Shown here: one piece after another, positions 1 through 8,374 of the stretch
How positions within the stretch are numbered: position 1 is the stretch's first letter
Layout of the letters: every line of letters starts with the position of its first letter
Assembly: GCA_041846575.1 (NCBI GenBank)
Contig: JBGZFC010000076.1
Location: forward strand, 1-35,337
Source: JBGZFC01 sp041846575
GTDB lineage: Bacteria; Bacteroidota; Bacteroidia; Bacteroidales; Dysgonomonadaceae
DNA length: 35,337 bases
Direction of reading: 5' to 3'
Translations under genes and position numbers: made by a program
The notes under the pieces: model-generated
The model's database searches: none
What the model was told of the DNA's origin: nothing
What the model saw: the letters and a program-made list of their open reading frames with translations, nothing else

Positions 1-112
1 AAAAACGGTCAAAATTCTGCCGAAAAACAAAATTTTAATATTTTTAGCCTCCACAGAAAAGTTCTTACCAAAATATTTTTAGAAAAATCAGCCTACCAAA
101 ATTTAGCAGCAT

Positions 113-141
113 AAAAAAAGCTGCCCTTTTCGGACAGCCTC
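113..141 (-). terminator. Rho-independent terminator of guaA
   Basis: Read on the minus strand, GGCTGTCC, a GAAAA loop and GGGCAGC form a seven-base-pair stem with one G-T pair, followed by seven T. It lies about 77 bases after the guaA stop codon. The rest of positions 1-217 is AT-rich, and I see no gene in it. Confidence 0.8.
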
Positions 142-217
142 ATATCGTATTTTATCTTGTGTTTTGGGGTATATCAGACCATAATGCCACGTTTACAATC
201 TCCACTACCTCCAAAAA

Positions 218-1738
218 CTATTCCCATTCAATTGTAGCAGGCGGTTTCGACGAAATATCGTACACTACCCTATTCACGCCTTTAACTTTGTTGATAATCT
301 CGTTGGATACTTTCGCCAGAAACTCGTAAGGCAGATGTGCCCAATCAGCAGTCATGGCATCGACAGATGTTACGGCACGAAGAGCGATAGTGCTTTCGTA
401 AGTGCGTTCATCGCCCATCACACCAACCGAATGAACAGGCAGTAAAATCGCCCCTGCTTGCCACACTTTGTCGTACAAACCTGCGACACGTAAGTTAGAG
501 ATAAAAATATCGTCGGCTTCTTGCGTAATACGTACTTTATCGGGCGTAACAGCACCAAGAATACGAATGCCCAAACCCGGTCCCGGAAACGGATGTCGAT
601 GAATAAGATGTGGTTTCATTCCCATCTCCAAGCCGATTTTGCGTACCTCATCCTTAAAAAGCAGTCTGAGCGGTTCGCAAAGTTTCAGGTTCATCTTTTC
701 GGGCAATCCGCCCACGTTGTGGTGGCTCTTTATAACCGTTCCGGTAATGGATAACGACTCTATAATATCGGGATAAATTGTTCCCTGTGCCAACCATTTT
801 ATATCTTTCAGCTTATGTGCTTCTTCATCGAAAATATCGATAAATCCTTTGCCTATGATTTTACGTTTTTGTTCGGGGTCGGACACGCCTGCAAGCTCTT
901 TATAAAAATGTTCTCTGGCATCTACGCCGATAACGTTAAGTCCCAAATGCTCGTAATTTTCCAACACGGTTTCAAACTCGTTTTTACGCAACAATCCGTG
1001 ATTAACAAAAATACAAGTCAGATTTTTACCTATAGCTTTATTTAGCAAAACGGCAACAACCGAAGAATCAACGCCTCCCGAAAGCGCGAGAATAACCTTG
1101 TCGTTGCCCAGTGTTTTTTTCAAATCGGCAACCGTTGCATCGATGAACGATGAGGGAGTCCAATCTCTTTTCACACCGCAAATATTCAGAAAATTATCCA
1201 GAATTTTAGTTCCCTGCTCGCTGTGGTAAACTTCCGGATGAAACTGTACTCCCCACGTTTGCTCGCCTTGCACTTTATATGCCGCCACCTTCACATCTTC
1301 GGTTGATGCAACCACCGAAAAGTTTTCGGGGATTTGCAAAATAGTATCGCCGTGTGACATCCATACGGTCGATTGTTCAGGCAAATTACCCAACAACAAA
1401 TCGCTCTTATCACTAACGAGCAAACATGCTCGTCCATACTCACGGGTTGTGCTTTTGCCCACTTCCCCACCCGATGTTTGAGCGATGAATTGTGCGCCGT
1501 AGCAAATTCCCAAAACAGGATATCTGCCGCGAATTTCGGACAAATCGGTCTTGAAGGCATCTTTATCATTTACAGAAAAGGGACTTCCCGAAAGAATTAC
1601 ACCCTTTATCGTTTTATCGCCAAACGGAAACTTATTGTAAGGAATAATTTCGCAATAGGTGCTGAACTCACGCACACGACGACCGATAAGTTGCGTTGTT
1701 TGTGAACCGAAATCGAGAATAACTATTTTTTCATGCAT
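218..1738 (-). CDS. guaA: GMP synthase (glutamine-hydrolysing)
   Basis: This enzyme makes GMP from XMP, glutamine and ATP, the last step of guanine nucleotide synthesis in the cytoplasm. The 506-residue product has the normal two-part layout. The N-terminal class I glutamine amidotransferase has nucleophile Cys79 in GICYGAQ and His167/Glu169 in QFHPEV. An ATP pyrophosphatase domain follows with the PP-loop SGGVDSS at 220-226. The C-terminus PPATIEWE is the typical GMP synthase ending. The open frame continues 31 codons further upstream, but I place the start at the ATG at 1738. The protein MHEKIVILDFGSQ starts there as in the family, and a promoter box lies inside the extra stretch. The gene appears to be single, with its own promoter and terminator. 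Confidence 0.97.
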   Translation of the reverse strand: MHEKIVILDFGSQTTQLIGRRVREFSTYCEIIPYNKFPFGDKTIKGVILSGSPFSVNDKDAFKTDLSEIRGRYPVLGICYGAQFIAQTSGGEVGKSTTREYGRACLLVSDKSDLLLGNLPEQSTVWMSHGDTILQIPENFSVVASTEDVKVAAYKVQGEQTWGVQFHPEVYHSEQGTKILDNFLNICGVKRDWTPSSFIDATVADLKKTLGNDKVILALSGGVDSSVVAVLLNKAIGKNLTCIFVNHGLLRKNEFETVLENYEHLGLNVIGVDAREHFYKELAGVSDPEQKRKIIGKGFIDIFDEEAHKLKDIKWLAQGTIYPDIIESLSITGTVIKSHHNVGGLPEKMNLKLCEPLRLLFKDEVRKIGLEMGMKPHLIHRHPFPGPGLGIRILGAVTPDKVRITQEADDIFISNLRVAGLYDKVWQAGAILLPVHSVGVMGDERTYESTIALRAVTSVDAMTADWAHLPYEFLAKVSNEIINKVKGVNRVVYDISSKPPATIEWE

Positions 1739-1768
1739 ATATTTTGAGAAATTAGAATATTTTGAGTG

Positions 1769-1800
1769 CAAAGATACAAAAAGTATGGAAAATTTTGCAA
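1769..1800 (-). promoter_or_regulatory. Bacteroidota-type promoter of guaA
   Basis: On the minus strand, TATCTTTG (1769-1776) fits the TAnnTTTG -7 box of Bacteroidota, with a TTG (1798-1800) 21 bases upstream as -33 element. It sits 30 bases before the ATG at 1738, which is why the longer reading frame is rejected as the start. Confidence 0.65.
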
Positions 1801-1894
1801 TGCTTATCGATAGATGATTACAATGAGTCAATCAATCCAAGTTCAATAATTATTTACTGAAAACAGATAATTTTTTATTGTTTTTCGATAAATA

Positions 1895-1928
1895 TTTGTT
1901 GTTTCATAAAATAATTATATTACATTTG
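1895..1928 (+). promoter_or_regulatory. Promoter of the DUF2975/Xre/CPBP module
   Basis: TACATTTG at 1921-1928 is a perfect TAnnTTTG box, and TTTGTTG at 1895-1901 supplies a -33 TTG 19 bases upstream. The first gene starts 29 bases later. Confidence 0.65.
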
Positions 1929-1957
1929 CAACGTGAAATAAAAAATAGTACAAAAAA

Positions 1958-2647
1958 ATGAAACGAAAAACTTCAAAAACACAATTGGCTATTCTTTCCA
2001 TTATGGCAGGTATTGTATATATGTTTATTATTACCTCAAATTTGGTAGGAGAATGGAATAATATTGTCAGAGGGTTTAAAGATGGTTGGGAACAAGCCGA
2101 AATTGAAAGCAGAACAGGCAAGAAAAGTTTATGGCAAAATTACATATTATCGCTTGAACCTAAAAACTTCGATAAATTTTATACCGATTCTGTTTTCAAT
2201 TTAAAAACCGGGAAATCTGTTCCTGTCAGTTATGAAAGAGTACAAGTACAATACGAATATACGGAGTCGCAAAGTTCAAAATCGTTACTGATAGATACGG
2301 GAATGACGCTCACGTCAATATCAACCGCAATATTGTATGTACTAATTCTGATATTGTTTTACAAATTGGTATTGGCATTTTATAGAGACAATATTTTCTG
2401 TAACGCAAATGTAAGACGATTAAGACTGTTGGGCATATATGCTCTAATATTGTGGGTTTTAGAAGTCGTTTTTTATTCGATGTATTTTACCACGGTAAAT
2501 TCGCTTTTAGAATTTGCCAATTATAAAATAGTAATATCAGAGTATTTTAAACATGAGCTTTTGTTATTGGGAATAATTCTGCTAATCGCTACAAATGTAA
2601 TAAAACGAGCCATAACAATAAAGGAAGAACAAGATTTAACTATTTAA
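1958..2647 (+). CDS. DUF2975-type membrane protein
   Basis: The 229-residue protein has four hydrophobic segments, near residues 8-28, 110-135, 155-178 and 195-220. An extra-membrane stretch between the first two carries the phrase LKTGKSVPVSYERV. This pattern, followed closely by a short YozG-like Xre regulator, matches the DUF2975 family, whose biochemical role is unknown. It is the first gene of a plus-strand cluster (small membrane protein, regulator, CPBP protease), with a good promoter 29 bases upstream. I infer a membrane component of a small regulatory pair. The family call rests on topology and neighbours, not on a catalytic motif. Confidence 0.75.
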   Translation: MKRKTSKTQLAILSIMAGIVYMFIITSNLVGEWNNIVRGFKDGWEQAEIESRTGKKSLWQNYILSLEPKNFDKFYTDSVFNLKTGKSVPVSYERVQVQYEYTESQSSKSLLIDTGMTLTSISTAILYVLILILFYKLVLAFYRDNIFCNANVRRLRLLGIYALILWVLEVVFYSMYFTTVNSLLEFANYKIVISEYFKHELLLLGIILLIATNVIKRAITIKEEQDLTI

Positions 2648-2661
2648 TAATAAAAAAAAAG

Positions 2662-2859
2662 ATGTCTGTAATAAACCTAATAGACGAATTTGAAAAAAAT
2701 AAAACTTTTCAAAAAGTAATAACACAAAATTACGCAGCAAAAAATGTATGGAATTATTTGAAAAGAAATCCTAAATTATTTGCAACGATTATTATTGCAA
2801 TTGCTCTCTTTCTCGTTCTTAGACTTGGATATAACATAGAAGATTTTTGTACTATATAA
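2662..2859 (+). CDS. Small single-pass membrane protein of unknown function
   Basis: This 65-residue protein has a charged, helical N-terminal half and one membrane helix near residues 40-57 (LFATIIIAIALFLVLRL). It starts 14 bases after the DUF2975 gene stop and ends 39 bases before the Xre regulator. The tight spacing between two recognisable genes supports it as real. I do not recognise a family. It probably acts with its neighbours, but nothing in the sequence shows how. Confidence 0.6.
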   Translation: MSVINLIDEFEKNKTFQKVITQNYAAKNVWNYLKRNPKLFATIIIAIALFLVLRLGYNIEDFCTI

Positions 2860-2898
2860 ATCATTGATAATCGTAAATCCATAATCGTAAATTAAAAC

Positions 2899-3105
2899 AT
2901 GCCTATTATAGTAAATTTAGATGTAGAAATGGCGAAAAACAAGATTTCGCTTAACGAACTTTCGGAACGAGTTGGAATTACGCCCGCCAATCTTTCGATA
3001 CTAAAAAACGGCAAGGCAAAAGCTATCCGATTTAGTACTTTGGAATTGATATGCAAAGCTCTCAACTGTCAGCCTGGAGATATTATGGAATTTCAGGATG
3101 AATGA
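2899..3105 (+). CDS. YozG-like Xre/Cro helix-turn-helix regulator
   Basis: The 68-residue protein is a single DNA-binding domain. The turn KISLNELSERVGITPANLSILKNGKAKAIRFSTL fills residues 14-47 (written here in part: ISLNELSERVGI and TPANLSILKNG), and the tail reads CKALNCQPGDIMEF. This matches the short YozG-type regulators that travel with DUF2975 proteins and probably control their own operon. It has no ligand or dimer domain beyond the helix-turn-helix. The module context with the upstream DUF2975 gene is strong support. Confidence 0.88.
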   Translation: MPIIVNLDVEMAKNKISLNELSERVGITPANLSILKNGKAKAIRFSTLELICKALNCQPGDIMEFQDE

Positions 3106-3213
3106 TTAATTAAGATAGAGCTATACAGATAGACGGCTAAAGCCATAAACTGTGCTTACATTCGATATAAGAGGTATAAAAAATAAAACAGTAATAATAT
3201 CAAAACCTAAAAA

Positions 3214-3407
3214 ATGGAAGATAAAAAAATAAAGATTAAAAAAACCAATCTATTAGCTATCGGTTCTATGTTTTTTATTATTAGCACCACTGTAGATATC
3301 AAGATGTTAAAATTCACTATCTAACTGTATTAATAGTTTGTTATACAGTATCTGTAGTTTTCTCAGTAAAGAGTATTAAAAACAAAAAATATAAAAAAAA
3401 CCGATAG
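3214..3407 (+). pseudogene. Small two-helix membrane protein gene, apparently frameshifted
   Basis: An ATG at 3214 opens a frame of 36 codons with a basic start (MEDKKIKIKKTN) and one hydrophobic helix, ending at a TAA at 3322-3324. In the third frame the reading continues without a break from about 3297 as QDVKIHYLTVLIVCYTVSVV. That is a second hydrophobic helix followed by a very basic tail (KSIKNKKYKKNR) and a TAG at 3405-3407. Joined by a single-base indel near 3290-3320, the two parts make a plausible 64-residue two-helix protein. It lies between the Xre regulator and the CPBP protease, the position where other members of such modules sit. It could also be a sequencing error or two separate tiny peptides. 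Confidence 0.45.
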
Positions 3408-3455
3408 ATTACTCCACATTAATAAGTATAAACAACAAACATAAGCTTTTTTATA

Positions 3456-4430
3456 ATGAAACATTTAGAACATGCCTTACTCGGCAAAAACAGATTCGGG
3501 AAATATATTCTTCTTCTTTTTATTGTACTTATAGCCGGTTCTACTGTAGGCAGTATTCCATTGATAGCCGTAATGATAGTAAAAAGTTTTTCATCGGGTA
3601 ATATTGACAGCATTACAAATGGTAACTATATGGATTTAGCCGCTTACGGAATCTCCAACAATTTAGGCTTAGTTTTGATGCTGCTCTCCTTTGTTGCTAT
3701 ATTTTTCATCTTTGTCGCACTTATTAAACCGATGTTCGGAACAACGCTAAATGAGACTATCAACGGACGTAAATATATCCGTTGGAACAAAATATGGACA
3801 GGAATAATGGTATGGGGAGCTTTATTGTTTATTTCTTTTGCAATATCCGTATATACATCATCACCAGGAGATTTTGAATTTCGCTTCAATGCCGAAGCTT
3901 TGCTCGTATTACTACTAATAGTGCTGACAATTTTGCCTTTTCAAACAAGCATTGAGGAAATTTTAATGCGAGGTTTTCTGGCACAAGGCGTTGCCAGATG
4001 GACAAAAAATCGCTGGTGGGCACTAATTATACCATCAGTTATTTTCGCCCTTATGCATGCAAGAAATCCCGAAGTGATGAGATTCGGTTTTTGGCTGTCA
4101 ATGCCCAACTATCTGTTGATGGGATTAATGTTGGGATTGATTTCGATTCTTGACGACGGTATTGAGTTATCCTTGGGTATTCACTTTATAAACAATGCTT
4201 TTGCTGCAATATTCATGACACACCAAGATTCGGCTCTTCAAACCGATGCACTGTTTCTGATGCACGATCTAGATCCGGCAGCATCTCTTGTTGAAACGGT
4301 AATATTAACAACAATTGCCGTTATAGTACTATGGCGTATCTATAAATGGGATTTCGGAATAATGAAAAGAAAAGTAGAAATAGAAACACCGGAAAATCCA
4401 AATCTGAACAGCACAACATTAGATGTTTAA
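3456..4430 (+). CDS. CPBP-family intramembrane metalloprotease
   Basis: The 324-residue polytopic protein carries the family's motifs. Motif 1 is EEILMR (Glu167, Glu168, Arg172), motif 2 has His201 in FALMHARN, and motif 3 is HFINN (His243, Asn247). These residues build the zinc/water-activating site of CPBP (Abi, Rce1-like) proteases. About eight hydrophobic segments are visible. In bacteria such proteins process membrane peptides or give bacteriocin self-immunity. It closes the DUF2975/Xre cluster, so I infer that it is expressed with that module. The substrate is unknown. Confidence 0.88.
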   Translation: MKHLEHALLGKNRFGKYILLLFIVLIAGSTVGSIPLIAVMIVKSFSSGNIDSITNGNYMDLAAYGISNNLGLVLMLLSFVAIFFIFVALIKPMFGTTLNETINGRKYIRWNKIWTGIMVWGALLFISFAISVYTSSPGDFEFRFNAEALLVLLLIVLTILPFQTSIEEILMRGFLAQGVARWTKNRWWALIIPSVIFALMHARNPEVMRFGFWLSMPNYLLMGLMLGLISILDDGIELSLGIHFINNAFAAIFMTHQDSALQTDALFLMHDLDPAASLVETVILTTIAVIVLWRIYKWDFGIMKRKVEIETPENPNLNSTTLDV

Positions 4431-4489
4431 AAATATTAAAACAATATTTATAAATTGTATAGCATATCAGATGTTAACAACAAAATTAC

Positions 4490-4497
4490 TATCTTTG
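4490..4497 (+). promoter_or_regulatory. -7 box of the TPR/PD40 gene
   Basis: TATCTTTG fits TAnnTTTG and lies 18 bases before the ATG at 4516. I see no clear -33 TTG at the usual distance. The box supports the internal start over the longer frame that begins at 4423 inside the CPBP gene. Confidence 0.45.
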
Positions 4498-4515
4498 AAT
4501 ACGGAAATAAATCGT

Positions 4516-5910
4516 ATGAAACTAAAACATATCTTCTGGACATTTTTATTCAGCTCTTTTTGCATAATTATGCAAGGACAAACTTTAGACAATGCAAAAG
4601 CTATGTTCAACGAAAGCAAATTCGCTGATGCTCTACCCTTTTTTCGTATCGAATATAATATTACACCCGATAATGCAAATCTAAACTATTGGTTAGGTGT
4701 TAGTTTGTTTGAAACAGGACTGTTAACGGAGTCAGAAAAATATCTTGCATTCGCATCGAAAAACAATATCCGAAACTCATACATCTACTTAGGCGAACTG
4801 TATGCAAAAATGTATCGTTTTGCCGATGCCGAACGCGAGTTTTCCAAATATGAGAAAGCTAACAGACGCGATAAAGAGGCGTTGGCAAAACTTACAAACA
4901 AACGAGAATATATGTCAAAACTAAAACAGAGTATTTCTCATACGGAAGACATCCAGATAATTGACAGTCTGGTTGTTTATAAACAGGACTTTCTCAATGC
5001 TTACAATTTAAGCAGTGCTGCAGGAAAAGTTGTACCTTCTAATAAGTTTTTCAAAAACAACCCCGAAACAGATAAAACAGTATATATAAACGAACTGGAG
5101 AATAAAATATATTACTCACAACAGGGCAAACTCTTCACTATGGAGAAACTAATCGACACATACGGAAACGAAAAATTATTGCCCGAAACCATCAACGATA
5201 AAGGCATTCAGGACTTCCCGTTTGTAATGCCCGATGGAGCAACCATATACTTTGCATCGGCATCGGAAGAGTCTATGGGTGGATACGATATTTACGTTAC
5301 CCGATACAATATACAGACTAACAGTTATCTAAATCCCAACAGATTAAATGCACCTTTCAACTCACCGTTCAACGACTATATGATGGTAATAGACGAAGAA
5401 AAAGGTATCGGTTGGTTTGCGAGTGACCGTTTTCAACCAAGTGACTCGGTTTGTGTTTACACATTCATACCTAATAACCAAACAACGATGCTCGAAAACG
5501 AAAGTCAGGAGTATCTGATAAATCGTGCTCGGATTTCGGAAATTGCCAAAACTTTACAGCCCGACAAAGACTATTCTGCTCTTTTGGCAAAAGCAAAAAA
5601 AATATCTGCATCGAAAACAATAATGAACGAATTTGAGTTTGTAATTAATGACAAAGTAACTTATCGCTCACTTAATCAATTTAGAAACCCGAAAGCTCGG
5701 AATCTTTATTCTCAGGTTATGGAGATGGAGAAAGAATCAATAAAATTGCAACAACAACTCAATTCTTATCGTGAACGATATGCCGCCGGAGAAAAATCAC
5801 TGCGAAACATCATATTACAATCTGAAGCACGTTCTAAAAAGTTATTTGACGAAATAGGCAGTGCAAAAAAAGAGGTCAGAAAAGAGGAAATCAAAAGTTT
5901 ATCTTTTTAA
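4516..5910 (+). CDS. Exported TPR and PD40 (beta-propeller) repeat protein
   Basis: From the ATG at 4516 the product has 464 residues and opens with a signal peptide (MKLKHIFWTFLFSSF, cleavage near residue 22). Residues 25-125 hold tetratricopeptide helices (NLNYWLGVSLFETGLL, YIYLGELYAKMYRFADAE). Around 233-270 is a PD40/WD40-like strand, PDGATIYFASASEES then GGYDIYVTRY. The last 70 residues are a charged coiled coil. The order TPR then PD40 recalls PorE-type proteins of the Bacteroidota cell envelope, but the C-terminal OmpA-like domain is missing. A periplasmic scaffold role is inferred, not shown. The frame stays open back to 4423, overlapping the CPBP gene, but only the later start gives a signal peptide. 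Confidence 0.7.
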   Translation: MKLKHIFWTFLFSSFCIIMQGQTLDNAKAMFNESKFADALPFFRIEYNITPDNANLNYWLGVSLFETGLLTESEKYLAFASKNNIRNSYIYLGELYAKMYRFADAEREFSKYEKANRRDKEALAKLTNKREYMSKLKQSISHTEDIQIIDSLVVYKQDFLNAYNLSSAAGKVVPSNKFFKNNPETDKTVYINELENKIYYSQQGKLFTMEKLIDTYGNEKLLPETINDKGIQDFPFVMPDGATIYFASASEESMGGYDIYVTRYNIQTNSYLNPNRLNAPFNSPFNDYMMVIDEEKGIGWFASDRFQPSDSVCVYTFIPNNQTTMLENESQEYLINRARISEIAKTLQPDKDYSALLAKAKKISASKTIMNEFEFVINDKVTYRSLNQFRNPKARNLYSQVMEMEKESIKLQQQLNSYRERYAAGEKSLRNIILQSEARSKKLFDEIGSAKKEVRKEEIKSLSF

Positions 5911-5926
5911 ATCAACATATAATAAT

Positions 5927-6403
5927 ATGACATTAAATATCACTATAGTAATTGTACTTGCAGTTATTGGCATTATATTTATGTTAATAGAGATATTCCT
6001 TTTGCCGGGCATCAGCATAGCCGGCATCACCGGAGGAGCTCTTATTGTAGGAGCTGTAGTATATGCGTATATGTTTTTGGGTAGTACAGCCGGGACTATC
6101 GCCTTAATTTCGTCATTGGCTGTATTGGCAATATCTTTTATCTGGTTAGTCAAATCGAGGTCGCTACAGAAAATCGGATTAAAAACCAATATTGAGGATA
6201 GCGTAGATAACAGCGATTTGCTTAAGATAAATGTTGGCGATAAAGGAGTTAGCATATCCCGACTAAACCCAATCGGCAAAATTATGGTAAACAACACAAT
6301 TATTGAAGGTAAATCCATTGATGGAAGTTTTATTGACGAAGATATTGAAATTGAAGTTGTAAAGATTGAAACTTACAACGCATTGGTAAAAGAAGTAAAA
6401 TAA
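5927..6403 (+). CDS. NfeD-like short membrane protein
   Basis: The 158-residue protein has three N-terminal membrane helices. The phrase LIEIFLLPGISIAGITGG near residues 19-36 is typical of NfeD, and the C-terminal domain of about 60 residues is an OB-fold with GDKGVSISRLNPIGK. NfeD proteins pair with flotillin-like proteins, and floA follows after 26 bases. The start is the ATG at 5927. An upstream extension would be read inside the TPR gene and lacks the membrane-protein start. The pair probably organises membrane microdomains. Confidence 0.88.
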   Translation: MTLNITIVIVLAVIGIIFMLIEIFLLPGISIAGITGGALIVGAVVYAYMFLGSTAGTIALISSLAVLAISFIWLVKSRSLQKIGLKTNIEDSVDNSDLLKINVGDKGVSISRLNPIGKIMVNNTIIEGKSIDGSFIDEDIEIEVVKIETYNALVKEVK

Positions 6404-6429
6404 CAATAACCCTAAAAAAATAATTAATT

Positions 6430-7413
6430 ATGGAATTTGGTTTAATTATCATTGTTGCTCTGATAGTAGTATTCGTACTGATTTTCTTTCATTACGTTCC
6501 ATTCTTTTTATGGATTAATGCACTATCGGCAAGCGTGCATATATCGCTATTGCAACTATTTATGATGCGTTTGCGTCGTGTTCCGCCACACACTATCGTT
6601 TACGCTATGATTGAGGCTCACAAAGCCGGACTTAAAAGTGTTTCGCGAGACAATCTCGAAGCTCACTACTTGGCAGGGGGACACGTTGAACAGGTCGTTC
6701 ACGCATTGGTATCGGCATCGAAAGCCAATATCGACTTGACTTTCCAAATGGCAACCGCTATCGACCTTGCCGGTCGTGACGTTTTGGAAGCTGTAAAAAT
6801 GTCGGTAAACCCGAAAGTAATTGACACTCCGCCTGTTTCGGCTGTAGCCATTGATGGAATTCAGTTAATAGCCAAAGCACGTGTTACCGTAAGAGCCAAT
6901 ATCAAACAGTTGGTTGGAGGTGCAGGAGAAGAGACCATTTTGGCACGTGTTGGAGAGGGAATCGTTTCATCTATAGGTTCGGCAACTTCACACAAATCGG
7001 TTCTCGAAAATCCTGACTCGATTTCGAAACTTGTACTTAAAAAAGGGTTGGATGCAGGAACAGCGTTTGAAATACTCTCAATCGATATTGCCGATATAGA
7101 TATAGGTAAAAACATCGGTGCAGTGCTACAAATAGACCAGGCACAAGCCGACAAAAATATTGCACAAGCTCGTGCCGAAGAGCGTAGAGCAATGGCTATT
7201 GCTTTAGAACAAGAGATGAAAGCAAAAGCACAAGAGGCACGAGCCAAAGTTATTGAAGCGGAAGCAGAAGTACCAAAAGCTATGGCTGAAGCATTCAGAA
7301 ACGGCAACATGGGTATTATGGATTTCTATAGAATGAAAAATATACAATCCGATACCGATATGCGCGAATCAATTGCGAGACCGCAAGGAGGAAAAGCTGA
7401 AGACAATAAATAG
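6430..7413 (+). CDS. floA: Flotillin-like protein FloA
   Basis: The 327-residue protein has one N-terminal membrane helix (LIIIVALIVVFVLIFFHYVPF). It continues with the conserved FloA/YqfA stretches MMRLRRVPP and AIDLAGRDVLEAVKMSVNP, then the SPFH-like core (VGGAGEETILARVGEGIV). The C-terminal coiled coil is rich in Ala and Glu (about residues 235-290). Length and motifs are those of the UPF0365 family. It is encoded directly after its usual partner, an NfeD protein. FloA assembles into membrane foci that affect membrane fluidity and protein complexes. Confidence 0.96.
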   Translation: MEFGLIIIVALIVVFVLIFFHYVPFFLWINALSASVHISLLQLFMMRLRRVPPHTIVYAMIEAHKAGLKSVSRDNLEAHYLAGGHVEQVVHALVSASKANIDLTFQMATAIDLAGRDVLEAVKMSVNPKVIDTPPVSAVAIDGIQLIAKARVTVRANIKQLVGGAGEETILARVGEGIVSSIGSATSHKSVLENPDSISKLVLKKGLDAGTAFEILSIDIADIDIGKNIGAVLQIDQAQADKNIAQARAEERRAMAIALEQEMKAKAQEARAKVIEAEAEVPKAMAEAFRNGNMGIMDFYRMKNIQSDTDMRESIARPQGGKAEDNK

Positions 7414-7422
7414 CTACATTTT

Positions 7423-7450
7423 GTAGAGACGTGACATGTCGAGCCTCTAC
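7423..7450. repeat. Palindromic intergenic repeat
   Basis: GTAGAG at 7423-7428 and CTCTAC at 7445-7450 form the ends of an imperfect palindrome whose middle reads ACGTGACATGTCGAGC. It resembles the short GTAGAGAC...GTCTCTAC palindromes scattered between genes in many Bacteroidota and other genomes. It fills the floA to phosphorylase gap and may act as an mRNA hairpin. Confidence 0.55.
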
Positions 7451-7472
7451 TGATAGACAATATTAAATTATT

Positions 7473-8339
7473 ATGAGAATTATCCCTGAATCGGAACTTA
7501 TTATAAACCCAGACGGAAGTGCGTTTCATCTGCACATAAAACCCGAACAACTTTCGGATAAGATTGTTATGATGGGAGATCCGGATCGGGTAACGGTAGC
7601 AGCCTCGTTTTTCGACAATATTGAGTGCAATATTCAAAATCGGGAGTTTCACACCGTTACCGGCACGTACAAAGGAAAACGCATAACTGCCCTATCGCAC
7701 GGCATTGGTACCGACAATATAGATATTGTGGTAACGGAGTTGGATGCTTTGGCAAATATCGATTTCGCATCACGACAAGTTAAAGATAACCTCAAACAAC
7801 TAACAATGGTGCGTGTGGGAACGTCGGGCGGAATGCAACCGCATTGTCCTGTAGGCTCTTATGTGGTTTCCGAAAAATCTATCGGCTTTGACGGAGTGCT
7901 TCATTACTATGCAGATTCGGAAAAAGTCAGAGAAATCGACTTTGAGGATGCTTTTCAAAAACATGTAAATTGGTCGCCAAATCATTGCAAACCATACGTG
8001 GTAAGCGCTAACGAAGAGTTGATAGAAAGAATCGGACACGATATGATTCATGGAGTAACCATCTCGGCTATCGGTTTTTACGGTCCACAGGGACGTTACG
8101 TTCGTCTTCCGCTTACAGACTCGGAACTGAATCATAATATCGAATCGTTCAGATACAAAAATCACTCTATAACCAACTACGAAATGGAGAGTTCGGCAAT
8201 AGCCGGATTAGGGAAAATGATGGGACACAAATGTCTTACCGTTTGCACCATAATAGCCAATAGAGTGGCATTAGACTCAAACACAAACTACAAAGGCTCT
8301 ATCGAAGAGTTGATTAAGGTAGTATTAGATAGGATTTAA
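7473..8339 (+). CDS. Nucleoside phosphorylase, probably uridine phosphorylase
   Basis: The 288-residue protein belongs to the NP-I family of nucleoside phosphorylases. Phosphate-binding motifs are GDPDRV (35-40), HGIGTDN (76-82) and VRVGTSGG (113-120). The nucleoside site includes GFYGPQGR (201-208) and the ribose-binding EMES (237-240). The FYGPQGR segment and the overall layout suggest a pyrimidine (uridine) rather than purine substrate: uridine plus phosphate gives uracil plus ribose 1-phosphate. It acts in cytoplasmic nucleoside salvage. It sits alone between floA and the protease. The exact substrate remains an inference. Confidence 0.85.
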   Translation: MRIIPESELIINPDGSAFHLHIKPEQLSDKIVMMGDPDRVTVAASFFDNIECNIQNREFHTVTGTYKGKRITALSHGIGTDNIDIVVTELDALANIDFASRQVKDNLKQLTMVRVGTSGGMQPHCPVGSYVVSEKSIGFDGVLHYYADSEKVREIDFEDAFQKHVNWSPNHCKPYVVSANEELIERIGHDMIHGVTISAIGFYGPQGRYVRLPLTDSELNHNIESFRYKNHSITNYEMESSAIAGLGKMMGHKCLTVCTIIANRVALDSNTNYKGSIEELIKVVLDRI

Positions 8340-8374
8340 TTATCAATTTTATATATAATCATAAACAACAACTA

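Noticed and set aside
1739..1831. A 31-codon N-terminal extension of GMP synthase
   Set aside because: It contains the TATCTTTG promoter box and no family sequence; the ATG at 1738 gives the standard start.
4423..4515. An upstream start for the TPR/PD40 protein overlapping the CPBP gene
   Set aside because: The extension hides the signal peptide; a -7 box lies inside it and the ATG at 4516 fits better.
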